From Bacteroidales bacterium (GTDB lineage Bacteria > Bacteroidota > Bacteroidia > Bacteroidales > UBA3663), in NCBI GenBank assembly GCA_004557315.1, contig SFEH01000131.1:1-5368 (forward strand): a DNA stretch of 5,368 nucleotides. Direction: 5' to 3'. Made by a program: the position numbers and the translations under genes. This document shows positions 1 to 5,368 of the stretch, one piece after another. The number at the start of each line of letters is the position of its first letter. The first letter of the stretch is position 1. The notes below the pieces were generated by a model, which worked only from the letters and a program-made list of their open reading frames with translations, was not told the origin of the DNA and searched no databases.

Positions 1-1202
1 ATTTGTTGATATTCGTGCGACTTGTACAAAAGATTGCCGACATTAGCTACAAGGTCGCAATTGTAAGGCTGTTCTTTAGTGAAGACTCCATCGGCCCTTA
101 AGTCGGCAGTGGTTACTCCAACTGCATTTGATAATATCGAATAGGCAAAAGACTCTCTATCACCTTTTGCAGAAACATCCATGGAGAAACGTTCAATGCG
201 CTGAATCTGTTCTTTCAGTTGGTCATAATACTGCCTGAAATACTGTGATACGATGGTGTTCAAGCCTAAACGTGTAACGGTAAAATCTCGAAGTTGTGCA
301 TCGAACGATATGTGCTGACGATGTGAGAAAGCATCATCGACTTTGCATTCAGCCTTGAAGCCGAACATTGACGGAGCATCAACGGTCAAGTTCGTGACTT
401 CAGCATTGAGTTGCTGGTTCGTGTATGAAGCGGAACCATCAAAATCAAGATTGACACAGATGCCATTGTGCAGGTCTTGGCTGCACGATAGCACAAGATT
501 CCTGATGTCAAGGCTTTTCTGCTGCGGGTCAAGATTGACCATGGCAGAAGCCTTCGCGACACTGAGTCCCGATTTTTCGTCAAAAGTAAATCGCTTGATC
601 CTAATGTTGAGTCCATCGGCCTTGCTGCTTGAAACCTTCAGATTGGAACTGATATTGTCGAGCTGAAGGTGATTGATGTCAAAGTATCTGTTGCCGCGAG
701 GTTGAGAATAATCGTCATAAGATATTGATCCGCTTCGCAAAAAGATAGAATTGACCTTGATGACTTCGATCGAACTCTTGCTGCTCTTTGGTGTGGCAAG
801 AATATCGACAAGAAACTTAAAATTGGTATCTGACAGCGAGTCCTTTCGCGAAAGATTGATATCGAAGTCGATAAACTGGATTGAATGTACTACAAGCTTA
901 TTATTAAGAAGTGGAAGCAGGTCGAAAGAGACTTTTGCACGTCGTGCAAAGAGGAGAGTGTCAGACTCAAGATCCTTGACAAGTAGCTGTTCGAGAACGA
1001 CTTGATTGAATATATCTACATCCGCATTTTCGACAGTAACCTCGGTGCCAAGATACTCTGAAATGTCGTTGGCAAGCAGCTGTTTTGCCAAATATCCAGT
1101 CAAGTTATAACGCGACGCTACATATACGCACACAAAAATCAGCGCAATAATGGCTGTTATTGTGCGCAGTGAGTTTTTGAATATCGATAGTAGCGACCGC
1201 AT
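1..1202 (-). CDS. TamB/AsmA-like envelope protein, N-terminal part (runs off the left edge)
   Basis: An uninterrupted minus-strand frame runs from an ATG at 1202-1200 to the window edge, giving 400 codons without a stop; the C-terminus lies outside. Residues 1-13 are basic, about 14-30 form one hydrophobic anchor (ending FVCVYVAS), and the rest is soluble, rich in alternating hydrophobic/polar residues expected of long beta-structure. Recognisable family-like stretches are VSFDLLPLLNNKLVVHSI (91-108) followed by a NFKFLVDIL segment (127-135), as I know them from Bacteroidetes proteins named translocation/assembly module TamB. Such proteins are usually well over 1000 residues, anchored in the inner membrane and spanning the periplasm, with proposed roles in lipid transport or outer-membrane protein assembly. 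The defining C-terminal TamB domain is not visible, so an AsmA-type relative is possible. It starts 6 bases after the namZ stop (TAA-AGACAG-ATG), so the two are probably co-transcribed and perhaps translationally coupled. Confidence 0.82.
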   Translation of the reverse strand, partial: MRSLLSIFKNSLRTITAIIALIFVCVYVASRYNLTGYLAKQLLANDISEYLGTEVTVENADVDIFNQVVLEQLLVKDLESDTLLFARRAKVSFDLLPLLNNKLVVHSIQFIDFDINLSRKDSLSDTNFKFLVDILATPKSSKSSIEVIKVNSIFLRSGSISYDDYSQPRGNRYFDINHLQLDNISSNLKVSSSKADGLNIRIKRFTFDEKSGLSVAKASAMVNLDPQQKSLDIRNLVLSCSQDLHNGICVNLDFDGSASYTNQQLNAEVTNLTVDAPSMFGFKAECKVDDAFSHRQHISFDAQLRDFTVTRLGLNTIVSQYFRQYYDQLKEQIQRIERFSMDVSAKGDRESFAYSILSNAVGVTTADLRADGVFTKEQPYNCDLVANVGNLLYKSHEYQQ

Positions 1203-1208
1203 CTGTCT

Positions 1209-2366
1209 TTACTTATAGATTATGTATTTTGCTCTCATTTGCCTATAGGCCGCAAGTTCTTCCTGCCAGCTTGCGCGAATGTCTTCTTCCTTCATTCCTG
1301 ATAGAATCTGCTTCCGGAGCGCGTCAGTGCCAGCAAGTCGGTCAAAGAAGCTGACTGAAGTGATGAAGCCATTGCCAAGCTGACGATGGGCATTCAGCAG
1401 ATACTCCAATCGGAACCCAGAGATATTGCCTGCACTTTTCAGATTCTCGCCATTGCACTTCTTGCCATTCTGCAAAGGCGACTTGTTGGACTGCGAAGGA
1501 CGTGGGGTGAACGAGTAGCTGTCTCGCATTGCAGGATGTCCGTATATCTCAAACGGCGAGTCAGTGCCTCGTCCGACGCTCACCTGTGTGCCTTCAAACA
1601 GACAAAGACTTGGATAGAGATTGATGGCGTGGTCATTCGGCAGATTAGGTGATGGTGCTATCGGACAAGAATATTCCTGTCCGTGGCTCCATCCGCTGCA
1701 AGGAACGACAATCAGAGGCTGTGTGATTGTTGCCCATCCTTCGCCAATGATCATCTGACCCAGTTCGCCAAGAGTACAGCCATGGAGCAGCGGAACAGGC
1801 ACTGCACCAACGAAAGAACTGAAGCGCATATCAAGCACAGGTCCATCGATAGTGTCATTGGGATTAGGGCGGTCGAGTAGCATCAGCTGCTTGTCACATT
1901 CGCCACAAGCCTCAATGACATTCTTCATAGTCGAGAGATAGGTGTAGAAACGAGCTCCTACATCCTGAATATCGAACACCACTATGTCGAGATCCTTCAT
2001 CCATTCTGGCTGCGGTTTCCGCGTCTTGCCATAGAGCGAATATATCTTAAGTCCTGTCTTTGCATCATCGGTGGTAGAGACATGCTCACCAGCACCAGCC
2101 GCACCATAATATCCGTGCTCAGGAGCCATTATGCACCGAACATCGACTCCACGGTGAAGAAGAGAGTCGGGCAGAGGCACGAGAACTCCATCGGGCGAAG
2201 CAATGACACTTGTCTGATTGACCACCAGACCCACACGTTTTCCTTCGAGAATTGGCAGATATTCCTCTATCCTGTCAGCACCAGCGCACACAGATTGTGC
2301 ACACATTCCAAGGGGAATGAAGGCAAACATAAGGAAAAATGACCAAAAAAGAGAAATATTTTTCAT
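1209..2366 (-). CDS. namZ: NamZ family exo-beta-N-acetylmuramidase (DUF1343, GH171)
   Basis: This 385-residue protein matches the NamZ/DUF1343 family over its whole length. Established members remove the terminal MurNAc from the non-reducing end of peptidoglycan fragments, feeding cell-wall turnover or MurNAc recycling. Visible family landmarks in order: GKRVGLVVNQTS (42-53), APEHG (81-85, holding a glutamate that is a plausible catalytic residue by inference), TGLKIYSLYG (104-113), FDIQDVGARFYTY (131-143), DRPNP (165-169), PSPNLPN (238-244), EGTQVSVGRGT (258-268) and a C-terminal FDRLAGT (341-347). Residues 1-23 form a signal peptide with a hydrophobic core (SLFWSFFLMFAFIPLG), probably cleaved after CA before Q24, so the enzyme acts in the periplasm. 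A lipoprotein reading (LGMC) is weak because Met precedes the Cys. Ten cysteines are present, many for a periplasmic enzyme. It is first in a leftward unit with the TamB-like gene; no MurNAc-recycling gene (murQ, murK type) is visible in the window. Confidence 0.93.
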   Translation of the reverse strand: MKNISLFWSFFLMFAFIPLGMCAQSVCAGADRIEEYLPILEGKRVGLVVNQTSVIASPDGVLVPLPDSLLHRGVDVRCIMAPEHGYYGAAGAGEHVSTTDDAKTGLKIYSLYGKTRKPQPEWMKDLDIVVFDIQDVGARFYTYLSTMKNVIEACGECDKQLMLLDRPNPNDTIDGPVLDMRFSSFVGAVPVPLLHGCTLGELGQMIIGEGWATITQPLIVVPCSGWSHGQEYSCPIAPSPNLPNDHAINLYPSLCLFEGTQVSVGRGTDSPFEIYGHPAMRDSYSFTPRPSQSNKSPLQNGKKCNGENLKSAGNISGFRLEYLLNAHRQLGNGFITSVSFFDRLAGTDALRKQILSGMKEEDIRASWQEELAAYRQMRAKYIIYK

Positions 2367-2368
2367 TA

Positions 2369-2403
2369 TTTGTGTTATTCAAAAATAAAAAAGACTATTT
2401 TTG
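2369..2403 (+). promoter_or_regulatory. Possible promoter for the HD-domain gene
   Basis: A plus-strand TATTTTTG (2396-2403) fits the -7 consensus TAnnTTTG and lies about 52 bases before the ATG at 2456. The only TTTG upstream (2369-2372) is 23 bases away rather than the usual about 19, so the -33 part is poor. It is called mainly because the divergent gene needs a start signal in this 89-base spacer. Confidence 0.4.
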
Positions 2404-2413
2404 CAAGCGCAAA
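2400..2413. repeat. Short inverted repeat between facing -7 boxes
   Basis: TTTGC (2400-2404), four bases AAGC, then GCAAA (2409-2413) form a perfect 5-base inverted repeat. It arises where the plus-strand -7 box and the minus-strand -7 box point at each other. It may simply reflect the shared end TTTGC of the two boxes, or may serve as a regulator site; the sequence alone cannot tell. Confidence 0.5.
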
Positions 2414-2440
2414 TATAATTCAAATTATCGAATTGACAAA
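2410..2440 (-). promoter_or_regulatory. Bacteroidetes-type promoter for namZ and the TamB-like gene
   Basis: On the minus strand a TTTG (2440-2437) is followed, after exactly 19 bases, by TATATTTG (2417-2410). This fits the known Bacteroidetes sigma-ABfr consensus (-33 TTTG, -7 TAnnTTTG). Transcription would start near 2403, leaving a leader of roughly 37 bases before the namZ ATG at 2366. Fourteen bases around the -7 box are identical to the dnaJ promoter. Confidence 0.7.
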
Positions 2441-2455
2441 TTATTCATAGCAAAA

Positions 2456-3025
2456 ATGATAAATGCACTGCAAATCATCGACCATTTCTACCCAGTTGAG
2501 TCCCCTTTGAAGACTTTATTGCTGAAACACAGCATGCAGGTAAGGGATAAGGCTCTGGCAATATTGGACAACTGTCAGGAAGAGACGCGCGTCAGAATCG
2601 ACCGTGAGACAGTGGTCATCGGAGCATTGCTCCATGACATTGGCATCAGAGAGTGCGACGCTCCATCGATTGAGTGCCATGGCAAGCAGAACTACATCGC
2701 CCACGGAACGATAGGAGCAGAGATGCTCAGGCGATATGGGAGTGAGCAGGGGGTGGATCTTGAGGCATTCGCAAGGATATGCGAAAGGCATACTGGAAGC
2801 GGACTGACGGCAAAGGAGATCCGCCAGCAGTGTTTGCCCATACCAGAACAAGACTATCTGCCAGAGACTCTTGAAGAAAAGTTAGTATGTCTTGCCGACA
2901 AGTTTTTCTCGAAATCAGGCTCAATGAAAGAGAAGGACATCGACCGAGTTCGCAAGTCAATGATGAAATATGGAACTGACACAATTGAGCGTTTTGACGC
3001 CATGTGTGCACTTTTTAACATTTAA
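2456..3025 (+). CDS. HDIG-type HD-domain phosphohydrolase, substrate unknown
   Basis: This 189-residue soluble protein carries the complete metal-binding set of the HD superfamily: H25 (LLLKHS), H60-D61 in the LLHDIG motif, H83 (YIAHG), H112 (CERHTGSG) and D148 (CLADKF). HD enzymes use such residues to hold metal ions and hydrolyse phosphate esters, often of nucleotides. The segment RHTGSGLTAKEI followed by LPETLEEKLVCLADK resembles, from memory, small archaeal and bacterial HDIG proteins of the TIGR00295 type, whose substrate is not known to me. There is no signal peptide or membrane segment, so it is cytoplasmic. The frame is open back to an ATG at 2339, but that extension overlaps the start of namZ and crosses both promoter boxes with a Lys/Asn/Phe-rich stretch, so I place the start at 2456, just after an A-rich run. 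It is divergent from namZ; dnaJ follows in the same direction but from its own promoter. Confidence 0.88.
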   Translation: MINALQIIDHFYPVESPLKTLLLKHSMQVRDKALAILDNCQEETRVRIDRETVVIGALLHDIGIRECDAPSIECHGKQNYIAHGTIGAEMLRRYGSEQGVDLEAFARICERHTGSGLTAKEIRQQCLPIPEQDYLPETLEEKLVCLADKFFSKSGSMKEKDIDRVRKSMMKYGTDTIERFDAMCALFNI

Positions 3026-3027
3026 TC

Positions 3028-3058
3028 TTTGGCACTTATAATATATTAATTATATTTG
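3028..3058 (+). promoter_or_regulatory. Bacteroidetes-type promoter for dnaJ
   Basis: TTTG (3028-3031), 19 bases, then TATATTTG (3051-3058) match the Bacteroidetes -33/-7 consensus exactly. Transcription would begin near 3064, only about 10-16 bases before the likely dnaJ start. The spacer is pure A/T apart from its first few bases and contains the perfect palindrome TAATATATTA (3039-3048). The TTTG begins three bases after the stop of the HD gene. Confidence 0.72.
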
Positions 3059-3079
3059 CGCGTGTCAAAAAGTATGAAA

Positions 3080-4195
3080 ATGGAAAAACAAGATTATTAT
3101 GAGGTATTGGGCGTGAGCAAAAACGCCACTGACGACGAAATTAAGAAAGCTTATCGCAAACTGGCAGTAAAGTATCATCCTGACAAGAATCCAGGAGACA
3201 AGACTGCCGAGGAAATGTTCAAGAAAGTTGCTGAGGCATACGAGGTGCTGAGCGACCCACAGAGGCGACAGAACTACGACCAGTTTGGTTTCGATGGCCC
3301 TCAGGCTGGTGGATTTGGTGGAGGAGGTTTCAATCCTTTCGACATCTTCAATTCCTTCTTTGGCGGAGGCGGAGGCTTTTCGGGCTTCGACGACGAAGGG
3401 CCTCATTCGCGAGGAACGAATATCCGCGTGAGGGTGAAAGTCAACCTTCAAGACATTGCCAACGGTGTTGAGAAACATATCAAGATCAAGAAATATGTCG
3501 AGTGCGAACACTGTCATGGCACAGGTGCCAAGGATGGTACTGCCTACGAGACCTGCAGCAAGTGCAAGGGTCGCGGACGTGTGATACAGACAGTCAACAG
3601 CCTCTTTGGACGTATGCAGACCGAATCGGTCTGTCCTGACTGCCACGGCACTGGAAAGAAGATCAAGACACGCTGCTCTCATTGCAACGGCCAGGGCGTA
3701 GTGATGGGCGAGGAAGTGATCGATGTGAAGATCCCTGCAGGTGTTGCTGAGGGTATGCAGCTGTCGATGTCAGGTTACGGCAATGCAGCTCCACACGGCG
3801 GACGATCAGGCGACCTCTTCATCCTGATCGATGAGGAGAAGCAGGACAAGTTCATCCGTGCCGACAACAACCTTATCTACAATCTGCTCCTCGATTTCCC
3901 TACTGCCGCACTCGGTGGAGAAGTAGAGGTTCCGCTCGTCGAAGGAACAGAGAAGGTGAAGATTCCAGCAGGCACCCAGCCAAATACTCAAATCAGATTG
4001 GCAGGCAAGGGCTTGCCGACTGTCAACCGCTATGGCAGGGGCGATATCATCGTCAACATCTCTGTCTATGTGCCAGAGTCTCTTGACAATGAAGAGAAGA
4101 AACTCATCGAGAGTCTTCGCGACCACAAGAACTTCGGAGCCAACAAGTCGGCATTCGAGAAGTTCATCAACAAGATCAAGAATAGTTTCTCTTAA
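3080..4195 (+). CDS. dnaJ: Molecular chaperone DnaJ (class A Hsp40)
   Basis: DnaJ delivers unfolded proteins to DnaK and stimulates its ATPase in the cytoplasm. All class A parts are present in a 371-residue chain, close to the usual length. The J domain spans about 4-68, with the HPD motif at 33-35. The Gly/Phe-rich linker is at about 70-105 and includes a DIF motif (88-90). The zinc domain has four CxxCxGxG motifs at 142-149, 159-166, 185-192 and 199-206. The substrate-binding beta-domains follow, with DVKIPAGVAEGMQL and VKIPAGTQPNTQIRLAGKG. ATG at 3080 gives the family-typical MEKQDYYEVLGV and stands 7 bases after AAAAAG; ATG at 3074 (two residues longer) is nearly as good. A TTG at 3056 lies inside the -7 box and is rejected. 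Unlike many Bacteroidales, no grpE precedes it here. The next gene begins 25 bases downstream with no terminator between them. Confidence 0.97.
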   Translation: MEKQDYYEVLGVSKNATDDEIKKAYRKLAVKYHPDKNPGDKTAEEMFKKVAEAYEVLSDPQRRQNYDQFGFDGPQAGGFGGGGFNPFDIFNSFFGGGGGFSGFDDEGPHSRGTNIRVRVKVNLQDIANGVEKHIKIKKYVECEHCHGTGAKDGTAYETCSKCKGRGRVIQTVNSLFGRMQTESVCPDCHGTGKKIKTRCSHCNGQGVVMGEEVIDVKIPAGVAEGMQLSMSGYGNAAPHGGRSGDLFILIDEEKQDKFIRADNNLIYNLLLDFPTAALGGEVEVPLVEGTEKVKIPAGTQPNTQIRLAGKGLPTVNRYGRGDIIVNISVYVPESLDNEEKKLIESLRDHKNFGANKSAFEKFINKIKNSFS

Positions 4196-4220
4196 TTAAT
4201 ACCATCAATAAACAATAAAT

Positions 4221-5368
4221 ATGCTAAAGAACATACGAGTAGCATTAGCCTCTGTCTTTCTTTTGGGACTGACTTGGCTGTTTCTTGACTTCACGGGCAC
4301 GGCACAGCTGTGGTTCGGATGGATGGCAAAGCTGCAGTTCCTGCCAGCTGTATTGGCTGTCAACGTGGGAGTAGTGGTACTCCTTGTTGCACTGACCATC
4401 ATCTTCGGACGCATCTATTGCAGCGTGATATGTCCATTGGGAGTGTTTCAGGACATCGTTTCCTGGATAAGTGCCAAGGCTCATACCAAGCAGAAAGCCG
4501 GACGTTTCAGCTATAGCCCAAACCACAAGATCCTTCGCATCTCGGTGCTGGTGGTCTTTGTCATCGCTCTTTTAGCAGGTGTCGGCTCGTTTGTTCAGAT
4601 CCTTGCACCATATAGCGCTTTCGGACGTATGGTGACAATGCTGCTTCAGCCAGTCTATATGTTAGGCAACAATCTGTTTGCCTATCTTGCCGAACGATAT
4701 GACAGCTATGCTTTCTATAGTGTCGATGTCTGGATGCGCTCACTGCCTGTGCTCATCATCGCCAGCGTGACCTTCGTCGTGCTCGTGATTTTGGCATGGA
4801 TGCATGGCCGCACATATTGCAACAACATCTGTCCTGTGGGCACTGTTCTTGGAGCCTTGTCTCACCGCTCGCTCTTTGGCATCCGCATCGACGAGACCAA
4901 GTGCAACGGCTGCAGCCTCTGTTCGCGCAACTGCAAGGCCGCTGCCATCGACTTCAAGAACCATAAGGTCGATCTCTCTCGTTGCGTCGATTGCTTCGAC
5001 TGCATCGACAAGTGCAAGAAGCAGGCCATCACCTATAGCCTTGCGAAGAAGCCATCGGGCAAGGAGATATCACCTGCCGCTGACGCCAAGCAGCCTACTC
5101 GCCGTGCCTTTCTCACAGCCACAGCAGCCGTTACCGTAGGCGCAGCCATCAAGGCACAGGAGAAGACCACCGATGGCGGATTCGCTGTCATACTCGACAA
5201 GGAGGTCATCAATCGACAGACCAAGATCGTTCCTCCAGGAGCCATCTCTCTTCGCAATATGGCACAGCATTGCACAGGCTGCCAGCTCTGTGTCTCTGAA
5301 TGTCCAAATGGAGTGCTCCGTCCATCAGGCGGTCTCCTCGACATGATGCAGCCAGTGGCATCCTACGA
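4221..5368 (+). CDS. Membrane polyferredoxin, NapH-like with a second 4Fe-4S part (runs off the right edge)
   Basis: The frame is open from ATG 4221 for 382 codons to the window edge. Hydrophobic segments lie near 5-22, 41-62, 104-124 and 174-194, with a possible weak one at 138-156. Two copies of GRxYCxxxCPxG (63-74 and 196-207) are the cytoplasmic motifs of NapH/polyferredoxin-type membrane proteins (PF12801-like). Then come two CxxCxxCxxxC 4Fe-4S motifs at C228-C238 and C255-C265, both followed by Lys instead of the usual Pro. Residues 293-312 read TRRAFL plus an Ala/Val-rich stretch, like a twin-arginine signal in mid-protein. A third 4Fe-4S motif, CTGCQLCVSECP, is at 351-362; a fourth probably follows outside. 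The likely role is electron transfer from the quinone pool or cytoplasm to an unidentified oxidoreductase; the partner is not visible. It may be read through from dnaJ, since the 25-base gap shows no promoter. Ordinary annotation would be 4Fe-4S binding protein. Confidence 0.88.
   Translation, partial: MLKNIRVALASVFLLGLTWLFLDFTGTAQLWFGWMAKLQFLPAVLAVNVGVVVLLVALTIIFGRIYCSVICPLGVFQDIVSWISAKAHTKQKAGRFSYSPNHKILRISVLVVFVIALLAGVGSFVQILAPYSAFGRMVTMLLQPVYMLGNNLFAYLAERYDSYAFYSVDVWMRSLPVLIIASVTFVVLVILAWMHGRTYCNNICPVGTVLGALSHRSLFGIRIDETKCNGCSLCSRNCKAAAIDFKNHKVDLSRCVDCFDCIDKCKKQAITYSLAKKPSGKEISPAADAKQPTRRAFLTATAAVTVGAAIKAQEKTTDGGFAVILDKEVINRQTKIVPPGAISLRNMAQHCTGCQLCVSECPNGVLRPSGGLLDMMQPVASY
5094..5156 (+). 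other. Internal twin-arginine signal-like segment in the polyferredoxin
   Basis: Codons 292-312 encode P-T-R-R-A-F-L followed by a 12-residue small/hydrophobic run (TATAAVTVGAAI) and then KAQ. This fits the Tat pattern (S/T)RRxFL with a short, weakly hydrophobic core and an A-x-A-like end, except that it lies after about 290 residues rather than at an N-terminus. It separates two cytoplasmic-type ferredoxin motifs from a third one. Function is inferred from pattern only. Confidence 0.5.

Noticed and set aside
343..1005. Plus-strand frames opposite the TamB-like gene
   Set aside because: The minus strand is open for 400 codons with a membrane anchor and family-like motifs; the plus-strand products look like shadows.
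2295..2366. Lipoprotein signal (LGMC) in NamZ
   Set aside because: Met directly before the Cys is not a normal lipobox residue; a type I signal peptide is the better reading.
2339..2455. N-terminal extension of the HD protein from ATG 2339
   Set aside because: It overlaps the first 28 bases of namZ, crosses both promoter boxes, and encodes a Lys/Asn/Phe-rich stretch typical of translated AT-rich spacer.
3029..3055. CIRCE-like half site (TTGGCACTT) before dnaJ
   Set aside because: The left half fits TTAGCACTC at 7 of 9 bases, but the expected right half nine bases later (3047-3055) does not match.
3056..3073. TTG start for dnaJ at 3056
   Set aside because: It lies within the -7 promoter box, so it would not be in the predicted transcript, and the family alignment begins at about 3080.
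3065..3682. Long antisense frame (205 codons) opposite dnaJ
   Set aside because: It mirrors the conserved J, Gly/Phe and zinc regions of dnaJ; its Phe/Ser/Ala-rich product shows no family features and no start signal.
4196..4220. Terminator or promoter between dnaJ and the Fe-S gene
   Set aside because: The 25-base A/T-rich gap has no GC hairpin, T-run or TAnnTTTG box.
4205..5344. Minus-strand frames opposite the Fe-S gene
   Set aside because: The plus strand encodes an intact protein with all cysteine motifs; the opposite frames lack recognisable features.

Overview
The window looks like chromosomal DNA of a member of the Bacteroidales, most likely Prevotellaceae. The evidence is the gene set (a Bacteroidetes-style TamB-like protein, a NamZ exo-muramidase, a class A DnaJ), A-rich start regions without clear Shine-Dalgarno sequences, and promoters of the Bacteroidetes type (TTTG, 19 bases, TAnnTTTG). 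The genus is inferred, not shown. I see no mobile element, CRISPR array, tRNA, rRNA or clear intrinsic terminator.

Left half, minus strand: a two-gene unit reads leftwards from a well-formed promoter near 2410-2440. First comes namZ (1209-2366), an exported exo-N-acetylmuramidase. Six bases after its stop begins the N-terminal 400 codons of a large TamB/AsmA-type inner-membrane-anchored protein (start at 1202) that runs off the left edge. Both belong to envelope work: peptidoglycan fragment breakdown, and transport or assembly across the periplasm.

Middle, plus strand: an 89-base divergent spacer holds promoter-like boxes facing each other. A small HDIG-type phosphohydrolase of unknown substrate follows (start best placed at 2456). 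It is followed by dnaJ, which has its own strong promoter and a very short leader. No grpE is next to dnaJ within the window.

Right end, plus strand: 25 bases after dnaJ begins a membrane polyferredoxin, cut by the right edge. Its visible part joins a NapH-like membrane section (two CxxxCP motifs), a cytoplasmic-type pair of 4Fe-4S motifs, an internal twin-arginine sequence followed by a short Ala-rich stretch, and at least one more 4Fe-4S motif. This resembles a NapH-type and a NapG-type protein joined in one chain and is the most interesting object in the window. Most other content is ordinary core-genome material. Essentially all of the sequence is accounted for by genes, and the only non-coding stretches are the 89-base, about 54-base and 25-base spacers plus the 6-base gap.
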